The notes under the pieces: generated by a model
Seen by the model: the letters and a program-made list of their open reading frames with translations, nothing else
What the model was told of the DNA's origin: nothing
The model's database searches: none
Shown: positions 1 to 7,191 of the stretch, one piece after another
Numbering within the stretch: the stretch's first letter is position 1
Layout: each line of letters starts with the position of its first letter
Position numbers and translations under genes: made by a program
From: UBA10110 sp964354145
GTDB taxonomy: Bacteria > Patescibacteriota > Kazan-3B-28 > UBA10110
DNA: 22,788 nt
Direction of reading: 5' to 3'
Assembly (NCBI GenBank): GCA_964354145.1
Contig: CAYGXX010000007.1
Location: 1 to 22,788, forward strand

Positions 1-87
1 TACTGCTAGAAGTACACCTGCCAGTAAGGTAAACCCGATTTTGAGCGGCTGATGAGGGCGCTTTTTGGGGGGGATTGAGATAGTCAT
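1..87 (-). CDS. N-terminus of a membrane or exported protein, cut by the window edge
   Basis: Read on the minus strand, an open frame starts at the ATG at 87-85 and runs off the window after 29 codons. The visible residues are a basic, proline-rich stretch (PPKKRPHQPLK) followed by a hydrophobic run (IGFTLLAGVLLAV), which looks like a cytoplasmic tail plus the start of a membrane anchor or signal peptide. An in-frame ATG at 117-115 would add ten residues. Neither start has a convincing Shine-Dalgarno. It diverges from the LCP ligase gene. The family cannot be recognised from so little. Confidence 0.5.
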   Translation of the reverse strand, partial: MTISIPPKKRPHQPLKIGFTLLAGVLLAV

Positions 88-153
88 ACAACTATATCTA
101 TTTCTTTCTTCTTTCATTGTGTTGACCAGGATATTTTTTTGTCAATTCATTTC

Positions 154-162
154 TGATATATT
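154..162 (+). promoter_or_regulatory. Possible extended -10 promoter for the LCP operon
   Basis: TGATATATT fits the extended -10 form TGnTATAAT with one mismatch. It would start transcription near 169, giving a leader of about 27 bases with the Shine-Dalgarno AGGGAG in front of the ATG at 197. No good -35 is seen. The same TGn arrangement recurs at several other starts in this window. Confidence 0.4.
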
Positions 163-196
163 AAATAGGTATTAACTCTTTAATGATAAGGGAGAC

Positions 197-1606
197 ATGG
201 TTATTAGAAAAAGGGATTTAAAAACTAAACGGGTGAGCCGGAGTCTGGCTGCTGAGCGAGAAGAGCTGGCAGATATGGAAGTGGATACTAATGTCCATGT
301 GTTACGTAAAAGGGGTTCAGCCAAGCGGTTTTGGGGCGTAGGTTTATTGATTGTGGTTTTGTTATTAGCAGGCTGGTTTGGTACTAAACTAGCTTTGAGC
401 GGGTGGAATGTATCAAAAGAGGACCTCCTGAAGGATTTATTTAGCTTTGGGGCCACTACCTTAACCGGTGAAGATCAGGGTCGGGTGAATATTCTCCTCG
501 CGGGGATGCCGGGCGAGGGGAGTGACGGCCCCACCCTTACCGATACTTTAATGGTAGCCAGTTTGGCTACCACCTCGGAGAAGCAAAGTTTTCTTTTCTC
601 TATCCCACGAGATTTGTATGTCAAAGTACCCGGTTATGGTGATACCAAGGTCAACGCCGTTTATGAGATCGGCAATAGCCGGGAAGCGGGGAGCGGTGGG
701 AAGTTGATTGCCCAGGTTGCCGGAGAGGTACTGGGATTAGACATTCCCTATTATTGCAAGCTGGATTTTACCGGGTTTGAAAAGTTTATTGATGAGTTAG
801 GGGGAATAACTGTGACTGTTGATAAGGATTTGTATGATGATAAGTACCCTACCACTAGTGGGGGATATCAAACTGTAGATATCAAGGCGGGTACCTATAC
901 CATGGATGGGGCTACTGCCCTCAAGTATGCTCGGTCCCGCCAGAGTACCTCAGATTTTGATCGAGCCCGCCGCCAGCAAAAGATTATGATGGCAGTTAAA
1001 ACCAAGGCTGGTGAATTAAACCTGCTCAGTAATCCGGCTAAAGCTCTAGCTTTGATGGATATTTTGGCCAATCATTTCGAAACCAATATGAAGTTGGCTG
1101 AAATGAAGCGATTGATTAATTTAATGAAAGACTTTGACATTACTAAGCTAGTAACAAAGGTCTTTGATGACTCACCAACTGGCTTGTTGTACGGCACTAA
1201 GGTTGATGAAGCCTATGTTCTCAGGCCTGTAGGTGATGATTTTAAAGTGATTAGTGATTATGTGGCCAAGGTTATCTCAGGAGAGACTAAAATAGAAGAT
1301 CTGGAGCAACAGGTGAGTAAGGAGCCACTGAAGATTGAGGTATTAAACGGCACCACCGTTACCGGGTTAGCGAAGAAAGTAGCGGCCAGCTTGGGAAAGG
1401 CTGGCTATACAGTAGTCAGCACCGGCAATAACGCCGTTAAAGGTTTCACTAAGACTATAGTCTATGATTTGAGTAATGGACAACGGGTCTGGGAAGTTAG
1501 AAAATTAGCCGAAAGCTTACAGGCGGAGATAGGTACCGAGAAGATAACTAGCACTACGGGGGCTCTAGCGAGGGTGGTCTTAGGTAGTGATGCGGCTAAT
1601 CAATAA
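197..1606 (+). CDS. LytR-CpsA-Psr (LCP) family cell-wall glycopolymer ligase with LytR_C domain
   Basis: This 469-residue protein should attach lipid-linked glycopolymers to peptidoglycan on the outer face of the membrane, the known job of LCP enzymes. Residues 1-43 are basic and cytoplasmic, and 44-68 form one membrane helix. The LCP domain covers about 95-270. It shows D116 in TDTLMV, R137 in SIPRDLYV, the ARSR motif at 245-248 and DFDRARRQQ at 253-261, which match the catalytic and phosphate-binding Asp and Arg positions of the family. Residues 377-465 look like the LytR_C domain (IEVLNGTTVTGLAKKVA). The Shine-Dalgarno AGGGAG lies just before the ATG. It leads a run with a membrane protein 2 bases downstream and an HtrA-like protease, suggesting an envelope operon. 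The glycopolymer substrate cannot be told from sequence. Confidence 0.93.
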   Translation: MVIRKRDLKTKRVSRSLAAEREELADMEVDTNVHVLRKRGSAKRFWGVGLLIVVLLLAGWFGTKLALSGWNVSKEDLLKDLFSFGATTLTGEDQGRVNILLAGMPGEGSDGPTLTDTLMVASLATTSEKQSFLFSIPRDLYVKVPGYGDTKVNAVYEIGNSREAGSGGKLIAQVAGEVLGLDIPYYCKLDFTGFEKFIDELGGITVTVDKDLYDDKYPTTSGGYQTVDIKAGTYTMDGATALKYARSRQSTSDFDRARRQQKIMMAVKTKAGELNLLSNPAKALALMDILANHFETNMKLAEMKRLINLMKDFDITKLVTKVFDDSPTGLLYGTKVDEAYVLRPVGDDFKVISDYVAKVISGETKIEDLEQQVSKEPLKIEVLNGTTVTGLAKKVAASLGKAGYTVVSTGNNAVKGFTKTIVYDLSNGQRVWEVRKLAESLQAEIGTEKITSTTGALARVVLGSDAANQ

Positions 1607-1608
1607 GC

Positions 1609-2412
1609 TTGAGTATCATGATCTGGGATTGGTTGTGGCGCTATCGTAAACTAATTCTTTTAGAGGTGGCCTTACTGGGCCTCATGGAGGCGATGTATTG
1701 GTGGCCAACCCTTTTGCTATGGTGGTTATCGGCTGTAGTAGCAGTAGCCTTGTTGTTTGCTTGGTGGATTGGCAATGCTAAGTTCCAACATGACGTAGGA
1801 GTGTTCGCTGCTGAGCTGTTGTGGGGAGTACTATCAGGAGTAGGGTTCTTATCCTTTTCGTTGTTTAATCTCTGGCAGGTCCAATTAACCATTCTAATTA
1901 TTGGGGTGGTAATAGCCTTTGTAGCGATCTGCCACCAAAATCGGATCGATTCTGGTCAGTGGAGCTTACCAGCTATTAATTGGCTGGGTTCGATTGACTT
2001 ATTAATCTTGTTCATTGCCACTTTGTCTTTGATGGTATTGGTGCGTTTCTATTACAATAATTTCAGTGTGGTCTGGTTAATGGTGGGAACATTTGCTCAA
2101 CTTGTTCTAGTCCTTTATTTATTGTTTTGGCGGCAAAGTCTACCCACTGCCCGGTTTTGGTTGTATGCGGCGGTATTAGCTCTTATCGGTGAAGAGGTGG
2201 TCTGGATGACCAATGCCTGGAACAAAAATGCTTATTTCAAGGCTTTCCTCTTGCTAGTGATTTATTATCTATTTTCCGAGCTGGTGGCGCATTATTTGCG
2301 AGGTAATTTGACGGTGCGGGTTACTTTTGAATATATTGGAATAGCCTTAATTTTGATATTGGCTCTCTTCATCTTTGACTGGTTGTTTGTTTTAGCTCCT
2401 AATATCTTATAA
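1609..2412 (+). CDS. Polytopic membrane protein of unknown function
   Basis: The 267-residue product is almost entirely hydrophobic, with about eight or nine predicted membrane helices joined by short loops, and is rich in Trp and Leu. I do not recognise a family and see no catalytic motif. The frame opens at TTG 1609, two bases after the LCP stop codon. An in-frame ATG at 1618 is an equally good start, and neither has a Shine-Dalgarno, so translational coupling to the upstream gene is likely. Sitting between an LCP ligase and an HtrA protease, it may work in envelope assembly, but this is guilt by association only. Confidence 0.8.
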   Translation: MSIMIWDWLWRYRKLILLEVALLGLMEAMYWWPTLLLWWLSAVVAVALLFAWWIGNAKFQHDVGVFAAELLWGVLSGVGFLSFSLFNLWQVQLTILIIGVVIAFVAICHQNRIDSGQWSLPAINWLGSIDLLILFIATLSLMVLVRFYYNNFSVVWLMVGTFAQLVLVLYLLFWRQSLPTARFWLYAAVLALIGEEVVWMTNAWNKNAYFKAFLLLVIYYLFSELVAHYLRGNLTVRVTFEYIGIALILILALFIFDWLFVLAPNIL

Positions 2413-2429
2413 TTTAATCTTTAAAAAGG

Positions 2430-3554
2430 ATGGATAAGAATAAGTTCGGTTCTTTTTTGTATAGCGTGTTTGGGGGGATTATTGGGGGGGCTCTTTTAAT
2501 GAGTTTAGCTATATGGGGCGGATGGTACAAAGGGGCGACTAATTCCCTTCCGACTAACTCCTCAAACAATACCCAACAGCAAACCGTAACCTTGCAAGAG
2601 GATTCAGCAATCATCGATGCGGTGGCTAAAGTGTCCCCGTCGGTCGTTAGTATTGTGTCTACGCGCAGTGTACAGAGCTTTTTTGGCACTTTTCAGCAGC
2701 AAGGGGCGGGGACAGGATTTGTGATTAAATCCACTGGCTTAATCGCTACCAATAAACACGTAGTTAGCGACAAAGCTACTTATAAAGTCCTGACTTCTGA
2801 CGGTAAAAGTTATGATGCGGAGATAGTGGCTCAGGATCCTTTTAATGATCTGGCTTTAGTAAAAATTAATGCCAGCGGGCTTAGGGCAGTTGAGCTCGGT
2901 GATTCGGATAAACTAAAAGTTGGCCAACAGGTGATCGCAATTGGCAACGCCTTGGGAGAATACCAGAACACGGTGACGCGAGGAATTGTGAGCGCCATTG
3001 GCCGCACTATTACTGCCGGGGGTGGAGATGGCACCTCGGAGACATTAGAAGGAATGATCCAAACCGATGCCGCGATTAATCCTGGGAATTCTGGTGGGCC
3101 GCTGATTAATTTAGCTGGTCAGGTGGTGGGAATTAATACTGCTATTGATCTGCAGGGCAGTCAAATTGGTTTTGCTATCCCAATTAATAGTGTGAAAGCA
3201 GCCTTGGATTCTTACGCTTCCGCTGGCAAGATCTCTCGACCCATGCTAGGTATCCGTTATATTAATATCACTAAGGAGATAGCCGCGCTCAATAAACTGG
3301 ATGTTACAAAGGGTGCCTTAGTAACCAGAGGCGATAGTGTAGGACAGCCGGCGGTCGCTCCTGGGGGGCCGGCGGATAGAGCGGGAATTAAAGAGAATGA
3401 TATCTTAGTCAGTATTGATGGTAAAGTAATTGATGAAAATCATAGTATCACTTCACTGTTGCGTGCCTACAAACCAGGAGACACCATCACTATTAAGCTA
3501 TTACGGTCTGGCAAAGACATCCAAGTAACCGTGAAGCTGGGCGAACTAGAGTAA
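2430..3554 (+). CDS. HtrA/DegP-like S1C serine protease with one PDZ domain, membrane anchored
   Basis: This 374-residue protein has a single N-terminal helix at about 9-30, a Ser/Thr/Asn/Gln-rich linker, and a trypsin-like domain at about 58-255. The triad is visible: H110 in ATNKHVV, D140 in FNDLALVKI and S221 in NPGNSGGPL. A PDZ domain follows at about 270-372 (ADRAGIKENDILVSIDG). This is the standard layout of a surface quality-control protease that degrades misfolded exported proteins, with one PDZ rather than the two of E. coli DegP. The ATG follows a weak AAAAGG site 17 bases after the preceding stop, so it is probably the third gene of the LCP operon. A strong terminator follows. Confidence 0.95.
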   Translation: MDKNKFGSFLYSVFGGIIGGALLMSLAIWGGWYKGATNSLPTNSSNNTQQQTVTLQEDSAIIDAVAKVSPSVVSIVSTRSVQSFFGTFQQQGAGTGFVIKSTGLIATNKHVVSDKATYKVLTSDGKSYDAEIVAQDPFNDLALVKINASGLRAVELGDSDKLKVGQQVIAIGNALGEYQNTVTRGIVSAIGRTITAGGGDGTSETLEGMIQTDAAINPGNSGGPLINLAGQVVGINTAIDLQGSQIGFAIPINSVKAALDSYASAGKISRPMLGIRYINITKEIAALNKLDVTKGALVTRGDSVGQPAVAPGGPADRAGIKENDILVSIDGKVIDENHSITSLLRAYKPGDTITIKLLRSGKDIQVTVKLGELE

Positions 3555-3568
3555 GATTATTGTTCTAT

Positions 3569-3598
3569 CCAAAAACCCGCTTTAAAGCGGGTTTTTGG
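3569..3598. terminator. Perfect palindromic, bidirectional intrinsic terminator
   Basis: Two 15-base arms, CCAAAAACCCGCTTT and its exact complement, form a hairpin with a GC-rich core and an A tract on one side and T tract on the other. It therefore works in both directions and separates the convergent protease gene (plus) and channel-like gene (minus). Confidence 0.92.
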
Positions 3599-3614
3599 TA
3601 ATCGTTAAAGGTAA

Positions 3615-4313
3615 TTAGTCTCTGTGCTTCATGTCTTTGCGGATGTCTTCCAGGGTCTCAGAAGCGGCTTTTTGACCGCCTAGGCCAAAAGCTAAGCCTC
3701 CAGCCAAAGCAAGCATGAAGAAGATCGCCATCATCAAGTAGTTGATGATCATACTGGCGACACCTAGCTGATTGAGGGCAACCAGAACGGTGAAGATCCA
3801 GATGACCCACTTAGTAACGGCAGCCAGGAAGTTAGCGGAGCGGATTCTGGCGATGCCGACAGTACCCCGCACGACATGGGAGAAGAAATTAGCAGCTAGC
3901 ATACCAATCAGCAGGATACCCACCGCCACGAAGATGTTCGGGACATAGCCGAGGATCTCGTTTAAGAAATCGGTCACCTTGGCTAGACCCAAGATATCGG
4001 CAGCAGCCAAGAAGGCGACTAAGAGGATGGTCCAGCGTACCAAACCGCCGACAAAGTCAGAGGTTTCAAAGTCGACGCCGGCCTTGCGGAAGAAATTCCT
4101 TACGCCAACTTTATTAAGCGCTGTGTCGAGCTTAATCTGCTTGAGGATCTGGGTCACTAATCTATCCAACCCGGCAGCGATGATCCATCCAATAATGAGG
4201 ATCAACAATGCGCCAATTAAATTGGGCAGGAAGACTAGGAACCGATACCAGATGTCTTGCAGTGGGGTGAGCACAGCGGTACCCCACGTATTGAGAAGAT
4301 TGTATCCTTGCAT
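3615..4313 (-). CDS. TM-helix-repeat (MscS-like/CmpX-type) membrane protein
   Basis: The 232-residue product has about five membrane helices (roughly 24-50, 92-110, 124-146, 166-188 and 189-212). Two repeats resemble the conserved TM_helix family seen in small-conductance mechanosensitive channel relatives, and it ends with the typical glycine-rich FGLGGQKAASETLED segment. A charged tail of about 12 residues follows. It lacks the cytoplasmic beta domain of full MscS, so channel function is plausible but not shown. The Shine-Dalgarno GAAAGGAG lies 7 bases before the ATG, supporting this start. It is a single-gene unit that shares a bidirectional terminator with the protease gene. Confidence 0.85.
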   Translation of the reverse strand: MQGYNLLNTWGTAVLTPLQDIWYRFLVFLPNLIGALLILIIGWIIAAGLDRLVTQILKQIKLDTALNKVGVRNFFRKAGVDFETSDFVGGLVRWTILLVAFLAAADILGLAKVTDFLNEILGYVPNIFVAVGILLIGMLAANFFSHVVRGTVGIARIRSANFLAAVTKWVIWIFTVLVALNQLGVASMIINYLMMAIFFMLALAGGLAFGLGGQKAASETLEDIRKDMKHRD

Positions 4314-4517
4314 ACACGGCTCCTTTCAAATTAATATAAATTAATAATTACTTGGCTGTAGGAAAATTAAACATCAAAATTTATTTCCTTTAGCTTTGCG
4401 ATTGTCAACGTCCTGATGTTCCCCCACATTATACCCAAAATCTGCCTAGTTATCAACTTTAGGTGTCTATGAAGCGTGATTTTTACAGTGTGGACAAATA
4501 AAAAGTGATTTGTAGCA

Positions 4518-4532
4518 CGACGTCAGACGTCG
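4518..4532. repeat. Short palindrome with ACGT core (copy 1)
   Basis: CGACGT-CAG-ACGTCG: six-base arms around a three-base loop. It belongs with similar palindromes at 4571-4585, 4618-4634 and 18717-18731, all built on ACGT, three bases, ACGT. No T tract follows, so it is not an ordinary terminator. The rest of 4314-4633 is AT-rich and holds no credible gene. Confidence 0.6.
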
Positions 4533-4559
4533 CTCATTTTATTTCATAGATAAGGTGTG

Positions 4560-4595
4560 GTCGCGTCGAAGAACGTCTAACGTTCCGAACGCGAC
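4560..4595. repeat. Two-tier palindrome with ACGT core (copy 2)
   Basis: Outer arms GTCGCGT and ACGCGAC enclose an inner hairpin GAACGT-CTA-ACGTTC (4571-4585), separated by short CGAA and CGA strands. The inner arms are identical to those of the copy at 18717-18731, 14 kb away, with a different three-base loop. Confidence 0.65.
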
Positions 4596-4617
4596 TGATC
4601 ACCAGTCCGTCTCACTA

Positions 4618-4634
4618 AGGACGTTCGACGTCCT
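4618..4634. repeat. Palindrome with ACGT core next to the tRNA-Leu 3' end (copy 3)
   Basis: AGGACGT-TCG-ACGTCCT: perfect seven-base arms. Its last base is the first base of the encoded CCA complement of tRNA-Leu, so in the tRNA transcript this hairpin would follow the 3' end directly. It could assist 3' processing or transcript ending, although no U tract follows. Confidence 0.6.
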
Positions 4635-4717
4635 GGTGGACGAGGAGAGATTCGAACTCTCATGGGTTGCCCCGCTAGCTCCTAAAGCTAGTGCGTCTAC
4701 CATTTCGCCACTCGTCC
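4634..4717 (-). tRNA. tRNA-Leu(UAG)
   Basis: On the minus strand a class II tRNA folds with acceptor GGACGAG pairing CTCGTCC, a five-base anticodon stem CTAGC/GCTAG with loop TTTAGGA (anticodon UAG), a variable arm, and a T arm GAGAG-TTCGAAT-CTCTC. Discriminator A and an encoded CCA are present. UAG decodes CUN leucine codons. Confidence 0.95.
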
Positions 4718-4725
4718 CTCACTAA

Positions 4726-4755
4726 ATCATAGCTTAAGGATGCCGAGCAACACAA
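4726..4755 (-). promoter_or_regulatory. Sigma70-type promoter for tRNA-Leu
   Basis: On the minus strand, TTGTGT (4755-4750) and TATGAT (4731-4726) are 18 bases apart. The start point would fall near 4719, one or two bases before the mature tRNA 5' end. Confidence 0.55.
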
Positions 4756-4767
4756 AGTATCTTTAAT

Positions 4768-4800
4768 AAATAAAGCATTTGATTTAGGGTGCTTTTATTT
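4768..4800. terminator. AT-rich hairpin, possible terminator or insulator
   Basis: AAATAAAGCA and TGCTTTTATTT pair with one bulge around a 12-base loop. T-rich flanks follow on both strands. No gene ends just upstream on either strand, so a terminator role is only a guess. Confidence 0.3.
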
Positions 4801-4832
4801 AGCGAGGGGGCGGACCTCTGAAAATCCTGACC

Positions 4833-4860
4833 TTGTCTTAGGGGGGGGCTGTGGTAGACT
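4833..4860 (+). promoter_or_regulatory. Promoter for the secreted-protein gene
   Basis: TTGTCT and TAGACT are 16 bases apart, and TGG before TAGACT gives an extended -10. The spacer contains a run of eight G. Transcription would start near 4867, leaving a leader of about 43 bases with a strong GGAGGTG ribosome site. Confidence 0.5.
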
Positions 4861-4909
4861 ATGAGTAGAAACGCTGCTCCTTGAGAGCACAATTAATGGA
4901 GGTGAGGTT

Positions 4910-5878
4910 ATGAAAACCTCATGGCCGTTGTTTATGGTTGCAGTTTTGGTGCTACTGGTGGTTTGTTTACCCTCAGTTAAAGCGCAGACCTGTGGCGTCC
5001 CACCACCGACCATCACGGTTAATTTATCGGAAGGGCCGGTGGAGGTACAGAATTCTATCCCGCCTGTGCCGGGCGGGAACTGCTCGCTCAATGTTCGGGG
5101 GGAGGGTTTCACGTTCAATCTCTCCTACTTGCTTACTGAGGGGGTTATTCCTCGAGTCCGAATCAACCTTTCGGACCGGTGGTCCGCTTTTGCCCGAGAG
5201 CCGGGAGCGATCTCCCTATCGGCTTCCAGCTGGTTGGAGGAGCCGGCAGATTACTCCGCCTTGGTCAACACTAGGGTAGAGTATGCTCGGCTCTGGTTGG
5301 AAATGCGGGATGTCTGCGGCGAACTGGCTGCGGATGATGAGTTTTGGGCCTCTATAGACGAGGTTCAAAGAAGCAGTCTGCGGGGGGTTCTCGCGGACAT
5401 CAAGGAGGGGCATTACCTCCCCGAAGTCTACAGCGAGATCCTAAGCGTTCAGGAAGTGGTAGCGCCCAATCACTACCACGGGATGCGGGTCCTTTTCGGG
5501 TTTACGATCCGAGGAGGATTGGAACCGAGAGAGCTCTCGGTTTGGGATGGCGGCGACGGGGTCATCTATATTGACACAGATGGAGCGATTCCGGAAGACC
5601 GGTACCATCTCACCTTGCATGACGCCGGGGGCTCCATTTCTATCTTCTGGGACGCCGGGAACCCCGCATCTCCCTTGACTTCAGAGGAACTATGCGACAT
5701 CATCAGCGAGATCCGTTACACTCTTTGGGATGTTGGGGTCAAGCAAATCATCAACCCTCGGGATAACCCGCAGCTTCACGAGCTGTTCTTGCGTGCCTCC
5801 GGAGCATTCGGTTTGGCTTATCCGGGACTGGATATCGTATATCCAGACTATCTGGATTACCAAACCAACATTCTATAA
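4910..5878 (+). CDS. Secreted protein of unknown function, GC-rich
   Basis: The 322-residue product starts with a classic Sec signal peptide: a charged MKTSW, a hydrophobic core at 7-20, and a VKA-Q cleavage site after about residue 25. The mature part is acidic, with cysteines at 28, 58, 136 and 262 that could form disulfides outside the cell, and has no membrane anchor. I recognise no domain; mixed beta and helix is likely. The Shine-Dalgarno GGAGGTG sits ideally before the ATG. Base use differs from the neighbours: 37 of the 60 bases from 5161 are G or C, against 28 of 60 from 2101. The gene has its own promoter and terminator. This fits an accessory gene, possibly acquired, but origin and function are unknown. 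Confidence 0.85.
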   Translation: MKTSWPLFMVAVLVLLVVCLPSVKAQTCGVPPPTITVNLSEGPVEVQNSIPPVPGGNCSLNVRGEGFTFNLSYLLTEGVIPRVRINLSDRWSAFAREPGAISLSASSWLEEPADYSALVNTRVEYARLWLEMRDVCGELAADDEFWASIDEVQRSSLRGVLADIKEGHYLPEVYSEILSVQEVVAPNHYHGMRVLFGFTIRGGLEPRELSVWDGGDGVIYIDTDGAIPEDRYHLTLHDAGGSISIFWDAGNPASPLTSEELCDIISEIRYTLWDVGVKQIINPRDNPQLHELFLRASGAFGLAYPGLDIVYPDYLDYQTNIL

Positions 5879-5908
5879 GTTTACGCCCTGTTCATTGTCC
5901 ACTAAATC

Positions 5909-5934
5909 TGCCCCTGTGCATGGGGGCATTTTTA
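5909..5934 (+). terminator. Intrinsic terminator of the secreted-protein gene
   Basis: TGCCCC and GGGGCA arms around an eight-base loop are followed by five T. The T tract overlaps the stop codon of comEA on the other strand. Confidence 0.85.
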
Positions 5935-6513
5935 AATTGTGATCAGGTCTTTCAGTTTAGCATATTTGGAAGAACTGATACCACTGACGTTCATTAAATC
6001 TTCTTTGCGCTTGAAGGGACCTTTCTTGGTTCGATAATCAATAATATAGCCAGCTGTCACCGGACCGATCCCTGGCAGAGTATCTAATTCAGCCGGGCTA
6101 GCCGTGTTAATATTCACTGGCCCGGCTATTGAATTTGTGGTACTGCTAGCGCCAGTGCTGTCAACTGTATAATTAACCGCTCCTTTGATCGGGATATAAA
6201 CTTTTCCGTGGTTTTGGAGAAGAGCGGCACGGTTAACCGTCCGCGCCATTAACTCTAGGTCAGCCTGTTCGGTTAACCCGCCAGCTTGTTTAATAGCATC
6301 CTCTACGATCTGCTGGCTGATAAAGTTATAAACTCCGGGATTAACAATTGCTCCAGCTACATCCACCGCGATTGATTCGCCCGCTTGAGCAGCTTCAGGG
6401 GGAGTATTAGAATGGTTAATAATAAAATAAGCCCCCACTAATAAACCGATAGTTAATATTATCCCTAATGGCAGAGCAATCTTGTCTAAGATTTTTTCAT
6501 AGTTGAACGGCAT
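5932..6513 (-). CDS. comEA: ComEA-like DNA-binding competence protein
   Basis: This 193-residue protein has one N-terminal membrane helix at about 14-33. An SLBB-like domain follows at about 48-110 (VAGAIVNPGVYNF), then a short Ser/Thr linker. A C-terminal pair of helix-hairpin-helix motifs covers 132-192 (NINTASPAELDTLPGIG and VSGISSSKYAKL). That order is the ComEA layout: a membrane-tethered receptor that binds incoming double-stranded DNA in natural transformation. No comEC or pilin gene is in view, so uptake cannot be confirmed here. No clear Shine-Dalgarno precedes the ATG. The stop codon overlaps the T tract of the opposing terminator. Confidence 0.93.
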   Translation of the reverse strand: MPFNYEKILDKIALPLGIILTIGLLVGAYFIINHSNTPPEAAQAGESIAVDVAGAIVNPGVYNFISQQIVEDAIKQAGGLTEQADLELMARTVNRAALLQNHGKVYIPIKGAVNYTVDSTGASSTTNSIAGPVNINTASPAELDTLPGIGPVTAGYIIDYRTKKGPFKRKEDLMNVSGISSSKYAKLKDLITI

Positions 6514-6536
6514 AACTTCAGTTTACGCCGTTAGAA

Positions 6537-6565
6537 ATGACACTACTATACGTGCTGATTATAAT
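6537..6565 (+). promoter_or_regulatory. Sigma70-like promoter facing away from comEA
   Basis: ATGACA (6537-6542) and TATAAT (6560-6565) are exactly 17 bases apart, five and six matches of six. No protein gene follows on this strand, so it probably drives the candidate RNA beginning near 6572. Confidence 0.5.
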
Positions 6566-6571
6566 TTATCA

Positions 6572-6690
6572 TCAAAGCCAGGTGTAGCCCTCCCCAATTT
6601 CTGTGCGTGGTCAGCAACTAAGCTTGCGGCATTCAGGGAAATTGAGGAGGGGCGAAGACTGGTCCCCACATTTCTAACGGGGCTTATTAA
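6572..6690 (+). ncRNA. Candidate small structured RNA
   Basis: Downstream of the promoter at 6537-6565 lies a long inverted repeat: 6587-6601 (GCCCTCCCCAATTTC) pairs with 6638-6653 with one bulge and one mismatch, enclosing 36 bases. A CCCC/GGGG hairpin at 6663-6682 followed by CTTATT could end the transcript. The only open frame here (6503-6763) starts inside the comEA region and runs through a terminator, so protein coding is unlikely. I recognise no known RNA family. Strand rests on the promoter alone. Confidence 0.35.
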
Positions 6691-6733
6691 AAAAGGAAAC
6701 CGGAACCTTATAATGGATGAATTTGGTTCCGGT
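6687..6733 (-). terminator. Intrinsic terminator of the 121-residue gene
   Basis: On the minus strand, nine-base perfect arms ACCGGAACC and GGTTCCGGT enclose a 17-base loop and are followed by TTTCCTTTTTT. It lies 14 bases beyond the stop codon of the gene at 6747-7112. Confidence 0.88.
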
Positions 6734-6746
6734 GGTCTGAGTCTGG

Positions 6747-7112
6747 TCAAGTTGTTTTGGTAGCCTCGATGCATGGTGGTCTCTCCTCCGATCGGCTCTG
6801 TCCCTGTGCCCCTCTTTGTTTGGGCAAACGCTTCTTTAGCTTACTTAGTTGGCTGACAAACTCAATGAGATATTCCTTCCTGATCTCCTTTCCTTTTAGA
6901 GTAATCGCATACTGCAGGGAGATAGGAATCCCTCGATCCTGTAACATCTGATTCATTCTAGCGGGATTAGGTTGATGCCCATCTTCATCTAGTATCCGCG
7001 AGAGATGACGCACCAATCCCTTCTGGCTTAGTATAAGTTTGTCGTTCAGCCAGTCACAAGCTGCGTCGCGAAATGTCTGGGCGGGGTCGCTTGGGTGACC
7101 ATTTGACGCCAT
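6747..7112 (-). CDS. Unknown 121-residue soluble protein
   Basis: The product has no signal peptide or membrane helix. It is predicted helical between about 10 and 95, with a stretch (LILSQKGLVRHLSRIL, 26-41) that could be part of a helix-turn-helix-like fold. A basic, disordered tail (KKRLPKQRGAQGQSRSEE) follows. DNA or RNA binding is possible but unproven, and I do not recognise the family. I chose the ATG at 7112 because GGAGG lies eight bases upstream; the GTG at 7121 falls inside that ribosome site. It has its own terminator and is separated from recG by another, so it is a single-gene unit in the same style as the secreted-protein gene and the small genes at 15.7-16.6 kb. Confidence 0.75.
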   Translation of the reverse strand: MASNGHPSDPAQTFRDAACDWLNDKLILSQKGLVRHLSRILDEDGHQPNPARMNQMLQDRGIPISLQYAITLKGKEIRKEYLIEFVSQLSKLKKRLPKQRGAQGQSRSEERPPCIEATKTT

Positions 7113-7160
7113 TAATCTCACCTCCTTTCAAGGTGATGGAATACACTGGAAAACTTGACC

Positions 7161-7191
7161 AAAAATGAAGGTGCATTCAAGCATCTTCATT
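7161..7191 (-). terminator. Intrinsic terminator of recG
   Basis: On the minus strand, AATGAAGATGC and GCACCTTCATT pair with one mismatch around a six-base loop, then five T. The upstream arm begins at the recG stop codon. Confidence 0.85.

Noticed and set aside
4795..5118. 107-codon minus-strand ORF opposite the secreted-protein gene
   Set aside because: Low-complexity shadow of the real gene, which has signal peptide, promoter and ribosome site.
6503..6763. 86-codon plus-strand ORF across the comEA/121-residue gene gap
   Set aside because: It begins inside the comEA coding region without a ribosome site, crosses a hairpin terminator and enters the next gene antisense.
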